In this document: positions 19,151-28,417 of the stretch, piece after piece
Layout of the letters: every line of letters starts with the position of its first letter
Position numbering within the stretch: the first letter of the stretch is position 1
Source of the DNA: Streptomyces sp. MUM 2J
GTDB lineage: Bacteria > Actinomycetota > Actinomycetes > Streptomycetales > Streptomycetaceae
NCBI RefSeq assembly: GCF_022414535.1
Contig: NZ_JADWYM010000013.1
Location: 87,190-151,189 of the forward strand
Direction of reading: 5' to 3'
Length of the DNA stretch: 64,000 bases
Notes under the pieces: model-generated
Told to the model about the DNA's origin: nothing
What the model saw: only the letters and a program-made list of their open reading frames with translations
Database searches by the model: none
Program-made: the position numbers and the translations under genes

Positions 19151-20371
19151 TCAGCTGAGACGCTCGACGACCATCGCCATGCCCTGGCCGCCGCCGACGC
19201 ACATCGTCTCCAGGCCGAACTGCTTGTCGTGGAACCGGAGGGAGTTGATGAGCGTGCCGGTGATGCGGGCGCCGGTCATGCCGAAGGGGTGCCCGACGGC
19301 GATGGCGCCGCCGTTGACGTTCAGCTTGTCCAGGTCGATGCCGAGGTCGCGGTAGGAGGGGATCACCTGCGCGGCGAACGCCTCGTTGATCTCCACCAGG
19401 TCGATGTCGCCGATGGTCAGGCCGGCGCGGCTCAGCGCCTGCCGGGATGCCTCCACCGGGCCGAGGCCCATGATCTCCGGGGAGAGGCCGGAGACGCCGG
19501 TCGACACGATCCGCGCGAGCGGGGTCAGGCCGAGCTCGCGGGCCTTGGTGTCGGACATGATGACCAGCGCGGCGGCGCCGTCGTTGAGCGGGCAGCAGTT
19601 GCCGGCGGTGACCAGGCCGTCGGGGCGGAAGACCGGCTTGAGGCCGGCGACGCCCTCCATGGTGACGCCGGGGCGCGGGCCGTCGTCCTTGCCGACCACC
19701 GTGCCGTCGGGGAGGGTCACCGGGGTGATCTCGCGCTCCCAGAAGCCGTTCTTGATGGCCTGCTCGGCGAGGTTCTGCGAGCGGACGCCGAACTCGTCCA
19801 TGTCCTCGCGGGTGATGCCCTTGGCGCGGGCCAGGTTCTCCGCGGTCTGCCCCATCGCGATGTACGGGTCGGGGAGCAGGCCGTCCTCGCGCGGGTCGTG
19901 CCAGGTCGAACCCTCGGCCTCGGCGACGGCCGCGGTGCGGGCCTCGGCCTCGGCGAACAGCGGGTTGTGCGTGTCCGGCAGGTTGTCGGAGTTGCCCTTG
20001 GTGAAGCGGGAGACCATCTCGACGCCCGCCGAGATGAAGACGTCGCCCTCGCCTGCCTTGATGGCGTGCAGGGCCATGCGGCTCGTCTGGAGCGACGAGG
20101 AGCAGTAGCGGGTGATGGTGCAGCCCGGCAGGTGGTCCATGCCCATCTGCACGGCGACGATACGGCCCAGGTTGTTGCCCTGCTCGCCGCCGGGCAGGCC
20201 GCAGCCGAGCATCAGGTCGTCGATGTCCCTGGGGTCCAGCTCGGGAACCTTGGCCAGCGCGGCCTGGATGATCGTGGCGGTCAGGTCGTCGGGGCGCAGG
20301 TCCTTCAGGGAGCCCTTGAAGGCGCGGCCGATGGGGGAGCGGGCGGTCGAGACGATGACGGCTTCGGGCAT
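19151..20371 (-). CDS. acetyl-CoA C-acyltransferase (thiolase)
   Basis: 406-residue thiolase, cytosolic, joining or cleaving acyl-CoA units in beta-oxidation or acetoacetyl-CoA formation. It starts M-P-E-A-V-I-V-S-T-A-R-S-P-I-G-R, a classic thiolase N-terminus. The nucleophilic Cys lies in T-R-Y-C-S-S-S (about 90), the N-G-G-A-I-A-V-G-H-P-F-G segment supplies the His, and C-V-G-G-G-Q-G-M the second Cys. The ATG at 20371 is preceded by GGAG at 6 nt. Chain-length specificity is not evident. Confidence 0.95.
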   Translation of the reverse strand: MPEAVIVSTARSPIGRAFKGSLKDLRPDDLTATIIQAALAKVPELDPRDIDDLMLGCGLPGGEQGNNLGRIVAVQMGMDHLPGCTITRYCSSSLQTSRMALHAIKAGEGDVFISAGVEMVSRFTKGNSDNLPDTHNPLFAEAEARTAAVAEAEGSTWHDPREDGLLPDPYIAMGQTAENLARAKGITREDMDEFGVRSQNLAEQAIKNGFWEREITPVTLPDGTVVGKDDGPRPGVTMEGVAGLKPVFRPDGLVTAGNCCPLNDGAAALVIMSDTKARELGLTPLARIVSTGVSGLSPEIMGLGPVEASRQALSRAGLTIGDIDLVEINEAFAAQVIPSYRDLGIDLDKLNVNGGAIAVGHPFGMTGARITGTLINSLRFHDKQFGLETMCVGGGQGMAMVVERLS

Positions 20372-20749
20372 CACGGCTCCATTGGCGTACGTACGGTTAC
20401 GTGGTGTGGGCACGGCTGGCTTGGAAGTTACCCGTACGTATGGCCCAGGTCACGCGAGTCGGGGTGTGACCCTGGCCGCATCTTTCTAAGCGCTTGCTTT
20501 GCCGCGGGTGCGGGTTCCGCCGGTACGGGTTCCGTCACCGCCGCGGTGCCCGGGGCCGACCGACGTTCCGTCCGTCCCGGTAGACCACCGATGACGTGGG
20601 GACGAACCCGGGCACCACGGGCCGCGGCGGCGTCACCCCGCAGCCTCCCGCGGGCGGGACCGCGGCCGCCGTCCCGCCCGCGCGTCCCGGGGCCCGGCCG
20701 GGGGCGGCCCGGCCCGGCTGTGCCAGGCTGTCCGCCGGCCGGGGGTCGG
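20372..20749. other. intergenic region with a palindrome upstream of thiolase
   Basis: No gene. The palindrome AAGCGCTT (20488-20495), flanked by T-rich sequence, lies 117 nt upstream of the thiolase start and is a candidate operator. The remainder towards 20749 is GC-rich with nothing recognisable. Confidence 0.4.
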
Positions 20750-21775
20750 TCAGGTCACCGGGCTGCCGTCCGGCTCCGGAACCCTCCGCCTCCGCCGCCG
20801 CTTCAGCAGCGCCCACGGTCCCCGCGGTCCGGTCGGCATCGCCGCCGTCACCTCCGTGCCCGGCTCCGCCGCGGCCTCCGCCGCTGCCCGCGCCACCGGC
20901 AGGAAGCCCTCGTGCCGCGCCGCCTCCGGCCGTTCCTCCTCCGCGGGCCACAGTCCCAGCGCCGCGCACATCGTCGGCAGCACCGCCATCGCCGCCGTCG
21001 CGTACCCCTCCGCCGACGGGTGGTAGTGGTCCGGTCCGAACAGCTCCCGCGGGTTCGCCTCGAACTCCGGGCCCAGCATGTCCCCCAGCGACACCGTCCG
21101 GCCGCCCTGCTCCACCACTCCGATCGTCTGCGCCGCCGCCAGCTGCCGCGAGGCCCGCCGGGCCAGCCACCGCAGCGGCTGCTGCACCGGCTGGATCGTG
21201 CCCAGGTCGGGGCAGGTGCCGACGACCACCTCCGCGCCGGCGGTGCGCAGCCGCCGGACCGCCGAGGACAGGTGGCGCACCGAGCGCGTCGGCGGCATCC
21301 GGCGCGTCACGTCGTTCGCACCGATCATGATCACGCAGACGTCGGGCATCCGGTCGCACTCCCCGAGGACCAGTCCGACCTGGCGGTCCAGATCGTCCGA
21401 CTGCGCACCCGGCAGCGCCACGTTCCGCAGTTCCACCGGCCGCTCCGCCACCGCCGCCAGCCCCGACGCCAGCAGCGCACCCGGCGTCTGCCCCGCCCGG
21501 TGCACTCCCTGCCCCGCCGCCGTCGAATCGCCCAGCAGCACCAGCAGCAGCGGTTCCGCCCCGGGTCCTGCCGCGGCGTACGCGCGGCCGTACAGTCCCT
21601 CCGCGTGCGGCACGTGCGGGAGCGTCCCCGTGCCGTTCACATGGCGGCGCGCCCACTGCGCCTCGGCCAGCAGCAGGCCCATCGCCGCCGCGCCCGCCAG
21701 TCCGATGCCGCCACCGCCGTACGCGGCGCCCGCCGCGATGCGCCGGGCCACTCGCGCCCTCGACATGCTGGTCAT
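20750..21775 (-). CDS. SGNH/GDSL-family hydrolase
   Basis: 341 residues. An N-terminal hydrophobic stretch (about 10-38) looks like a signal anchor, so the enzyme is probably exported or membrane-tethered. Block I is L-L-G-D-S-T (nucleophile Ser near 80), block III G-A-N-D (near 150), and block V D-H-Y-H-P-S-A-E-G-Y with the catalytic Asp and His (near 255). The C-terminal 60 residues are variable and basic. Likely an esterase or lipase. The ATG at 21775 has AGGAGG 12 nt upstream; the ATG at 21766 is an alternative. Confidence 0.85.
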   Translation of the reverse strand: MTSMSRARVARRIAAGAAYGGGGIGLAGAAAMGLLLAEAQWARRHVNGTGTLPHVPHAEGLYGRAYAAAGPGAEPLLLVLLGDSTAAGQGVHRAGQTPGALLASGLAAVAERPVELRNVALPGAQSDDLDRQVGLVLGECDRMPDVCVIMIGANDVTRRMPPTRSVRHLSSAVRRLRTAGAEVVVGTCPDLGTIQPVQQPLRWLARRASRQLAAAQTIGVVEQGGRTVSLGDMLGPEFEANPRELFGPDHYHPSAEGYATAAMAVLPTMCAALGLWPAEEERPEAARHEGFLPVARAAAEAAAEPGTEVTAAMPTGPRGPWALLKRRRRRRVPEPDGSPVT

Positions 21776-21936
21776 GCGTCGCCGCCACCTCCTCGTAGCC
21801 GTACAACCACTCCTTGCCCCGTACGGACCGTCGCCCAATCTCCACAGGGAGTGAACGCCCGTCACGGATTCGTCGCAGGCCATAGGCTGGCGGAACAGTT
21901 AACGACCACATCCTTTTGCAGCATCCGGAGACAACG

Positions 21937-23319
21937 GTGCAATTCCACGACTCGATGATCAGCCTCGTCGGCAACACCCCGCTGGTGAGGCTCAACAGCG
22001 TGACCAAGGGCATCAAGGCGACCGTCCTGGCCAAGGTGGAGTACTTCAACCCGGGCGGCTCCGTGAAGGACCGCATCGCCGTGCGCATGATCGAGGCGGC
22101 CGAGCAGAGCGGGGAGCTGAGGCCGGGGGGCACGATCGTCGAGCCGACCAGCGGCAACACCGGCGTCGGTCTGGCCATCGTGGCCCAGCAGAGGGGTTAC
22201 AAGTGCATCTTCGTGTGCCCGGACAAGGTGAGCACCGACAAGATCAATGTGCTGCGTGCCTACGGCGCCGAAGTGGTCGTGTGCCCCACGGCCGTCGCAC
22301 CGGAGCACCCGGACTCCTACTACAACGTCTCCGACCGGCTGGTCCGTGAGACGCCCGGTGCCTGGAAGCCTGACCAGTACTCCAACCCCAACAACGCCCT
22401 CTCCCACTACTACTCCACCGGCCCGGAGCTGTGGGAGCAGACGGAGGGCAAGCTGACCCACTTCGTGGCGGGCGTCGGCACCGGCGGCACCATCTCCGGC
22501 ACCGGCCGCTACCTGAAGGAGATCAGCGGCGGCACGGTGAAGGTCATCGGTGCCGACCCCGAGGGCTCGGTGTACTCCGGGGGCTCCGGGCGGCCCTACC
22601 TGATCGAGGGCGTGGGCGAGGACTTCTGGCCCGCCGCCTACGACGGCAAGGTCGCGGACGAGATCGTCGCCGTCTCCGACAAGGACGCCTTCCAGATGAC
22701 CCGCAGGCTGGCCAGGGAGGAGGGCCTGCTCGTCGGCGGCTCCTGCGGCATGGCCGTCGTCGCCGCGCTGCGGGTGGCCGAGCGGCTGACCGAGGACGAC
22801 GTGGTCGTGGTCCTGCTGCCGGACAGCGGGCGCGGCTACCTCAGCAAGATCTTCAACGACGAGTGGATGGCCGACTACGGGTTCCTGGAGGACGAGGGGC
22901 CCAGCGCACGCGTCAGCGACGTCCTCAACGACAAGGAGCACGGCGCCATCCCGTCCCTCGTCCACATGCACCCGGAGGAGACCGTCGGCCAGGCCATCGA
23001 GGTGCTGCGGGAGTACGGCGTCTCCCAGATGCCGGTCGTCAAGCCGGGTGCCGGGCACCCGGACGTGATGGCGGCCGAGATCGTCGGCTCGGTGGTCGAG
23101 CGCGAGCTGCTGGACGCCCTGTTCAGCAAGCGGGCCTCGCTCGAGGACCCGCTGGAGAAGCACATGTCGGAGCCCCTTCCGCAGGTCGGATCCGGCGAGC
23201 CCGTCGGCGACCTGATGAACGTGCTCGGCCGGGCCGACGCGGCGATCGTCCTGGTCGAGGGCAAGCCGACCGGCGTCGTCAGCCGGCAGGACCTGCTCGC
23301 CTTCCTCGCCAAGGCCTGA
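21937..23319 (+). CDS. cbs: cystathionine beta-synthase
   Basis: PLP enzyme of 460 residues condensing homocysteine with serine, the first step of reverse transsulfuration. The PLP lysine is in F-N-P-G-G-S-V-K-D-R (Lys44). The T-S-G-N-T-G-V-G loop and the G-V-G-T-G-G-T-I-S-G-T phosphate cup follow. The C-terminal third (about 335-460) is a CBS-domain pair that distinguishes it from plain cysteine synthases. GTG start with GGAG 6 nt upstream; no cystathionine gamma-lyase gene is adjacent. Confidence 0.93.
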   Translation: MQFHDSMISLVGNTPLVRLNSVTKGIKATVLAKVEYFNPGGSVKDRIAVRMIEAAEQSGELRPGGTIVEPTSGNTGVGLAIVAQQRGYKCIFVCPDKVSTDKINVLRAYGAEVVVCPTAVAPEHPDSYYNVSDRLVRETPGAWKPDQYSNPNNALSHYYSTGPELWEQTEGKLTHFVAGVGTGGTISGTGRYLKEISGGTVKVIGADPEGSVYSGGSGRPYLIEGVGEDFWPAAYDGKVADEIVAVSDKDAFQMTRRLAREEGLLVGGSCGMAVVAALRVAERLTEDDVVVVLLPDSGRGYLSKIFNDEWMADYGFLEDEGPSARVSDVLNDKEHGAIPSLVHMHPEETVGQAIEVLREYGVSQMPVVKPGAGHPDVMAAEIVGSVVERELLDALFSKRASLEDPLEKHMSEPLPQVGSGEPVGDLMNVLGRADAAIVLVEGKPTGVVSRQDLLAFLAKA

Positions 23320-23918
23320 ACGGGCCGAACGGGGAGGGGCAGGGCCACGACGGGCCGTCCGTCCGCGGCGCCGTCATGGCCGGTCGCGCGTTCCCGGCGC
23401 CCCTTCCAGGGCGCCGGTGCCGCCACCGGCGCCGATCCGGGACGGGCGCCCCGGCCGGGACCCGGGGTGCGCCGCGTGCACCGCAAAGGTGCTGTCCCGG
23501 ACGGGAACCGGCGGCGCATGTCCGGTGAACTGCCCGTGTCCGCGGCGCACTTGCGCCCGTCGCCGAGGCGATCGGACTTCGCGGAAGTGGTACGAGCGCG
23601 TCACGTCCGCGCAGCACCCGCTTAACACGCGTCCGGCACATTGGTGGATGTCGGCAGGGCGATGGGGGTACCTCCCAGGCGTTGAGCACTGGGGGAGGCT
23701 CCCCGCCCCGGCCGACGCCGAACGGCGTCACGGACCTCCGGAGCGGCTCCCGGACCTCCACGGACGCCACGGACGCGCAGCCCGGCCCTGACCCGGCCCG
23801 CGTCCCTCGCGGGGACCGCCGTCGTCCCGCCCCCCAGTGATGGGGGTGCGGCGGTCCCCGCGCACGGCCTTTCCCGTGCCGACCGGCCCGCGGTTCCGGC
23901 CGCGGCCCTCCGGCGGGC
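23320..23918. other. non-coding gap between cbs and the next gene
   Basis: About 600 nt with no supported gene. The open frames here have no plausible start sites and unusual composition. It contains the 13-bp hairpin described separately. Confidence 0.6.
23809..23861. terminator. 13-bp stem-loop, probable bidirectional terminator
   Basis: GCGGGGACCGCCG (23809-23821) and CGGCGGTCCCCGC (23849-23861) are exact complements with a 27-nt loop, between convergent genes. Confidence 0.65.
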
Positions 23919-24359
23919 TCAGTCCTTCCAGCGGCCGTCGCCGCCGTCCGCCGCGCCGTCGGTGCCGCGCCGGCGGCGGAACAGGTCGGGGCTGGTGCGC
24001 GCGGCCTGGACGACGTTGACGCCGACGATGCCCGCCCAGGTGACCAGCAGACCGGGCAGGTGGGCCACACCGGCGCCGATGGCGGAGAGCGGGATCGCCA
24101 GGACCATCGTGACGATGCCGAAACCGAACCGCTCGCCGAAGGAGTCGGTGGGCCTCGGCGACCGGGCGTCGCGGGCGACCGTCATCCGCTGTTCGGCGAG
24201 TTGCCGCCGGACCCGGCGCTCCACCGCGTCGTCGATGCGCCGGTCGACCTTCTCCAGGAAGGAGTCGACGAGTGCCGGCTCGTACTCCTCACCCAGCTCC
24301 CTGCGGGCGTACAGGGTCGCGTCGAGTTCCTTCTTCAGGTCGCTGTCGCGGGCGTCCAT
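23919..24359 (-). CDS. hypothetical membrane protein
   Basis: 146 residues. The N-terminal half is hydrophilic and helical (D-A-R-D-S-D-L-K-K-E-L-D, then a charged region rich in Arg and Glu). Two closely spaced hydrophobic helices follow at about 85-125, and the C-terminal tail is Arg- then Asp/Gly-rich. The ATG at 24359 has GGGAG 7 nt upstream. No family recognised; similar two-helix proteins are common in Streptomyces. Confidence 0.75.
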   Translation of the reverse strand: MDARDSDLKKELDATLYARRELGEEYEPALVDSFLEKVDRRIDDAVERRVRRQLAEQRMTVARDARSPRPTDSFGERFGFGIVTMVLAIPLSAIGAGVAHLPGLLVTWAGIVGVNVVQAARTSPDLFRRRRGTDGAADGGDGRWKD

Positions 24360-24876
24360 CGCCGTCTCCCATCCGGTCATGACAGTCCACGGTAAGGAGC
24401 GGGGGCGCCCACCGCACTGGGGACAGCCCCCCTGTCGGGGCGGGGGCAACCGGGCCGGGCGCCTCGATGAACTGCCTGCCGTGACATCGTCCCCCGCGGG
24501 ATCCGGGGAGGTGCCGACCGTCACCTCCGCGGGCGGGCGGCGGGCCGGTCGCGCTGTCCGGCCCACCCACGACCCGGGGCGTCCCCCCGTCCGTGGACGC
24601 CGTGACCGGTGCCCGTCGTCGCAGCGGCACTCGTCCACCCTCCCCGAAAAGTGATCCGCGCCGCTCTCTCCTGCGGGGGACGCGCTGCCGGGCGCACCGC
24701 CACGTCGGGGGTGTGCCCTCGTCCACCCTCCCCCTTCTCGGGACGATCGGGGCCGGCGTACGGGCATCGGTCTGCCTGTATAAGCGTATGCAGTATTTAT
24801 GTATGCTGAATAACTGTCCATGTCCGGTCCCTGTACGCTCGCGGAACGTCGAGGACACCTGGAGGGGGAGTAGGTC
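24360..24876. other. divergent intergenic region with an AT-rich control site
   Basis: No gene. From 24777 to 24815 the sequence is unusually AT-rich. The imperfect palindrome AGCRTAY...RTAYGCT spans 24783-24807, and GTATGC is directly repeated at 24786 and 24801. It lies about 70 nt upstream of the RpiR start and is probably its promoter/operator. Confidence 0.5.
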
Positions 24877-25719
24877 ATGAGCGTGACTGACAGCCCTGCG
24901 AGCCGGTTGCAGGCGCTCTTCGAAGGCCACCGGCTCACCCCGACCCAGCGCCGCATCGCGCACAGCATGGTCCGTCGCGCGGTCGACGTGCCGTTCCTGT
25001 CCAGTGTCGAACTCGCCGAGCTCGCCGGGGTCAGCCAGCCGTCGGTGACCCGCTTCGCCGTCGCCCTCGGCTTCGACGGCTACCCCGCCCTGCGCCGCCA
25101 TCTGCGCGAGGTCGCCCCCGCCGAACAGGCCGGCGCCGCGGGCGCGCACAACGAGTACCAGCAGGCCGTCGAGGCCGAGATCGAGAACCTGCGGCACCTG
25201 GCGGACCTGCTGGCCGACCCGCGGCCGGTGCAGCGGGCCGGCCGGGCCCTGGCGACCTCCCGTCCCCTGCCCGTGCTCGGGCTGCGCGCCGCCGCCTCCC
25301 AGGCCTACGGGTTCGCCTACTTCGCCGCCAAGGTGCACCCGGACGTCCGGCTGCTCAACGAGGGCGGCACGATGATCCACGACCGCCTCGACGCGGCCGT
25401 GCGGGCCGGAGCCACGGCCCTGCTCTGCTTCGCGCTGCCGCGGCACCCGCGCGAGGTGCTGGACACCCTCCGGTACGCCAAGGGCTCGGGACTGACCGTG
25501 GTCACGGTCGCCGACTCCGCGTTCGCGCCCGTCGCCCGCGCCTCGGACCTGCTGCTGCCCGCCGCCGTCGGCACCGGACTCGCCTTCGACACCGCCTGCG
25601 CGCCGATGCTGCTCGGGCGGGTGCTGCTGGAGGCGATGTGCGACGACCTGCCGGACGCCCAGGCCCGCCTGGAGGAGTTCGACGCCAAGGCGGCGGTGCG
25701 GGGGCTGTTCGTCGAATGA
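24877..25719 (+). CDS. MurR/RpiR family transcriptional regulator
   Basis: 280 residues. An N-terminal RpiR helix-turn-helix (about 20-80, with V-E-L-A-E-L-A-G-V-S-Q-P-S-V-T-R-F) is followed by a SIS sugar-isomerase-type ligand domain (about 120-265). Such regulators usually sense a phosphosugar; in some bacteria they control histidine utilisation. ATG start after GGAGGGGGAG. No sugar pathway gene is next to it; the hut operon lies 4.8 kb downstream. The target is unknown. Confidence 0.88.
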   Translation: MSVTDSPASRLQALFEGHRLTPTQRRIAHSMVRRAVDVPFLSSVELAELAGVSQPSVTRFAVALGFDGYPALRRHLREVAPAEQAGAAGAHNEYQQAVEAEIENLRHLADLLADPRPVQRAGRALATSRPLPVLGLRAAASQAYGFAYFAAKVHPDVRLLNEGGTMIHDRLDAAVRAGATALLCFALPRHPREVLDTLRYAKGSGLTVVTVADSAFAPVARASDLLLPAAVGTGLAFDTACAPMLLGRVLLEAMCDDLPDAQARLEEFDAKAAVRGLFVE

Positions 25720-25800
25720 CACCCGCGCGCTCTCAGACTCGTCTCACGTTCCACCGCTAACGTGCCCGTGGACGGACAGGACGTGACACGGGAGGCTGAC

Positions 25801-26385
25801 GTGGCGCGCGGAGGACAGGGGCTGGCCAGGGTGGCCGTCGTCGTGCGGGCGGGGGCCGCCCCGCTGTGGTGGCTCGGCGTGGCCGCCGCCGGGGCCGGCG
25901 CGGTGCCGGAAGGGCTGACCGGACGCCGGATCGGCGTCCTGGCCGGCGCCGCCCTCTTCGTCGTCGCCGTGGCGGCGACCGCCCTGCCGCGGCGCAAGCG
26001 GTACACCGCCCTCGCCCGCGGGGCAGCCCGCGCGGGCAAGCACGACATCCTCCAGGACCGTGCGGTGACCGTGCGCGCCTGGCGCCGCGGCCACCGGTGG
26101 TGGCTGCTGCTCGCCTTCGCCGCCGCCCTCGGTTCGGCGTTCGCCCTGCCGGCGGCCGGCGGTCTGCTGCTCTCCGGGTTCGGCGCCGGGCTGTGGCTGA
26201 AGGCCGCCCGGCTCGGCCGGTGCGAGCGGGCCGGGGACGCGCTGCTGTGGGTGCGCGTCGACTGGCTGGACGGGCGCGGCGGACGCCCGGCCGGCCGGCC
26301 CGTGAAGGCCTTCCGCAGCACAGGCGTCGCCGCGGGCGACGCGGCGCCGGGCGGGGCCCGTCGCCGCACTGCGGCGCTGGTCTAG
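25801..26385 (+). CDS. hypothetical membrane protein
   Basis: 194 residues. Two hydrophobic helix pairs (about 15-70 and 108-150) flank a basic loop, and the C-terminal tail is Gly/Arg-rich. The GTG at 25801 is chosen because GGGAGG lies 5 nt upstream; an in-frame ATG at 25762 has none. Function not recognised. Confidence 0.7.
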   Translation: MARGGQGLARVAVVVRAGAAPLWWLGVAAAGAGAVPEGLTGRRIGVLAGAALFVVAVAATALPRRKRYTALARGAARAGKHDILQDRAVTVRAWRRGHRWWLLLAFAAALGSAFALPAAGGLLLSGFGAGLWLKAARLGRCERAGDALLWVRVDWLDGRGGRPAGRPVKAFRSTGVAAGDAAPGGARRRTAALV

Positions 26386-26646
26386 GAGAGCCGCGAGAGA
26401 CGGTTTCGCCTGTTCCCCGACGCCCGTCTGGCGCTCACCACCCCCGTTCGAGCGGGGGACGCCCCGTGCCCTCTGCCCGGGTCGCCCCGTCCTCCCGGTG
26501 CGAGGACGGCTCTCCGCCGTACGAGCGCACACACCGGAGGCCGTGGGGCCGCCCTGCGGCCGGCCGGTGCCCCTTTCGCCACACGCCCCCGGGGCTGCGC
26601 CGGGCCCGCTCGCCGCTCCGGCCCCGGCGGGGGCGGAGCCGGGGGC

Positions 26647-27021
26647 TCACACCTCCAGTTCCTCCTCGATCCTCCTCAGCTGGTGGCGGGCCATCGCCAG
26701 GTTGGCCCGCCTGGCGTCGAGCACGAGGTAGAGGAAGAGCCCGTTGCCGCTCCGGCCGCTCAGCAGGCGGATGAGGTGGTACTGGTCGCTGAGCGTGATC
26801 AGGATGTCCTCGATCTCTGCCTTGAGACCGAGGTGCTCCATGGTGCGCATCTTGGCGCGGATCACGTCCGTGTTACCGGCGGCGGCGACGTTGAGGTCGA
26901 AGCTCTTGGTGCTGCCCATCGTGCCCAGCGCCATTCCGCTGGTGTAGTCGACGAGCGCGACTCCGGTCGCGCCCTCGATGGAGGAGAGGGCTTCCTTCAG
27001 CGCGGTCTCGGTGTTGGCCAT
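26647..27021 (-). CDS. roadblock/LC7 domain protein (third of cluster)
   Basis: 124 residues, a single roadblock/LC7 fold: an alpha-beta start T-E-T-A-L-K-E-A-L, then G-V-A-L-V-D-Y-T-S-G-M-A-L-G and a strand-rich C-terminal half ending in an A-R-H-Q-L-R-R-I-E-E-E-L helix. Roadblock proteins regulate small GTPases, as MglB does for MglA, and are part of Streptomyces conservons. It is the last gene of a four-gene minus-strand cluster, 15 nt after its neighbour. No GTPase gene is present. Confidence 0.85.
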   Translation of the reverse strand: MANTETALKEALSSIEGATGVALVDYTSGMALGTMGSTKSFDLNVAAAGNTDVIRAKMRTMEHLGLKAEIEDILITLSDQYHLIRLLSGRSGNGLFLYLVLDARRANLAMARHQLRRIEEELEV

Positions 27022-27036
27022 GACGGTTCTTGCCTC

Positions 27037-27510
27037 TCAACTATCTGTCGTGGTCCGTGCGTTGACTGCCCTGGTGGGAAGCGTGCGCGCGGACTCCTTC
27101 GGTACGGCGGCGGGCCGGGCGGTTTCCCGGGCCGCCGCTTCGTGGGCGTCGACCAGATCCCCGATGCGGGCGCCGGCGCGGCGGCCCTCCAGGTGCAGCC
27201 GGCCGACGTTGACGCGGTCCTGGGTGAGCAGGGTCAGGACGGCATGACGGCCCGCCGCGTAGGTCGCGACGTAGCCCTGGGTGCCCCTGATCAGCAGTTC
27301 GCGGAACTCCCCCCGGTCGGTCGCGTCGGTCATGCCGATCGCGACGGCGAGCGTGGTGGCCGTGAGCGCGGACAGTCCGTCCGCTTCGACGCCGGGAGCG
27401 TCATGGGCGAGGACCAGGCCGTCGCGCCCGGCGGCGACGGCCCCGGTCAGCTGGGGGAGGCGGGCGCGCAGGCGGCGGAGCTCGTCGAGGATCTCGGCCT
27501 GCGCCGCCAT
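27037..27510 (-). CDS. roadblock/LC7 domain protein (second of cluster)
   Basis: 157 residues. The N-terminal roadblock fold (about 5-115) has A-E-I-L-D-E-L-R-R-L, G-L-V-L-A-H-D-A-P-G-V-E-A-D and a Gly-Tyr-Val-Ala-Thr-Tyr strand; an Ala/Arg-rich tail follows. It resembles CvnB-type proteins. The ATG at 27510 is chosen because GAGGAG lies 7 nt upstream; residues before it look non-coding. It sits between the DUF4388-like gene and a further roadblock gene. Confidence 0.82.
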   Translation of the reverse strand: MAAQAEILDELRRLRARLPQLTGAVAAGRDGLVLAHDAPGVEADGLSALTATTLAVAIGMTDATDRGEFRELLIRGTQGYVATYAAGRHAVLTLLTQDRVNVGRLHLEGRRAGARIGDLVDAHEAAARETARPAAVPKESARTLPTRAVNARTTTDS

Positions 27511-27556
27511 CGGTGGTCTCCTCTCGGCACGGGGCTCGACTCGGGGTTGTGGCCGG

Positions 27557-28417
27557 TCAAAGGGCCTCCAGCGCATCCCTGACCCTCTTCAGCAAGGCGA
27601 TGTGGGGATCGAAATCGGCGGGCGGGGCAACCGGCGCGGCCATCGGCGGGCCCGGCGGTCCCCCCGCGGGCGGTGGCGGTGGCGGTGGCGGTGGCGTGGT
27701 GAGCAGGCCCGCCGCGACCAGGCGCCGCACCTCCACCAGCGTGGGGAAGGCACGCCCGCCCCTCACGAGTGCGATGTCCGGCGCGGTGCGGACCCCGTCG
27801 ACCAGGGCGAGCACGGCGGCCTGCCGGGGGGTGAGCGCGGGGGCGGCGATCGGGTCGGTGCGCACCAGCGGCTCGCTGTCGGCGAGCGCGTCGGGCCACA
27901 GCTTGTGCAGCAGCGAGCGCCGGCGCACCACCTCGCGCTCCACGTCCGCGACCGGCACCGCCGGCAGTGGGCCGCCCGGTTCCGCCTCGGCGCCGGGGTA
28001 CACGACGCCGTAGTGGAAGCGGCCCGGGCCGCTGCCGGGGGCGAGGGCGAAGTAGGCGGCGTCGTAGAGCGACTGGAGGTGGCAGATCTGCACCGCGGCG
28101 CGGGTCAGGTGTCCGCCGGCCAGCAGCAGCCGGGCGGTGCCCGCCAGGTCGCCCGCCTCGCCGACCGCCGTCCACCACTCCTCGGTGGTCAGTGCGCCGT
28201 GTGCCGTCAGCAGGGTGCCCAGCCCGGCGGCGAACCGGCTCTCGGCGTGCAGTACCCGGCCGCCGGCCAGATGCAGGCTGCCGCCCTCGCGGACCAGGAC
28301 GCCGGTGGCCTGCTCGGCGGCGAGGCGGTTGAGCATCGGCGACAGGCCGACGCCGGCCCGTTCGCGGGTCGTCTTGTCCCGTACCGGCAGCGGGGGAGGG
28401 GCCTCGACCACGGTCAT
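27557..28417 (-). CDS. DUF4388/PatA-N-like protein
   Basis: 286 residues. The first 110 resemble the DUF4388 domain (L-x-x-x-x-A-T-G-V-L-V-R-E-G-G-S-L-H-L-A-G-G-R-V-L-H-A-E-S), often found with gliding, GTPase or two-component proteins. A middle region (about 150-235) looks like a winged-helix or roadblock-associated fold with A-L-T-P-R-Q-A-A-V-L. A poly-proline run (about 240-250) precedes a short helical tail. Its ATG overlaps the stop of the upstream roadblock gene by 4 nt. Confidence 0.7.
   Translation of the reverse strand: MTVVEAPPPLPVRDKTTRERAGVGLSPMLNRLAAEQATGVLVREGGSLHLAGGRVLHAESRFAAGLGTLLTAHGALTTEEWWTAVGEAGDLAGTARLLLAGGHLTRAAVQICHLQSLYDAAYFALAPGSGPGRFHYGVVYPGAEAEPGGPLPAVPVADVEREVVRRRSLLHKLWPDALADSEPLVRTDPIAAPALTPRQAAVLALVDGVRTAPDIALVRGGRAFPTLVEVRRLVAAGLLTTPPPPPPPPPAGGPPGPPMAAPVAPPADFDPHIALLKRVRDALEAL

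Noticed and set aside
19007..21958. 983-codon open frame on the plus strand
   Set aside because: Antisense to the thiolase and SGNH hydrolase genes.
24595..24810. short frames upstream of the RpiR gene
   Set aside because: They cross the AT-rich promoter region, lack ribosome sites and have no conserved features.
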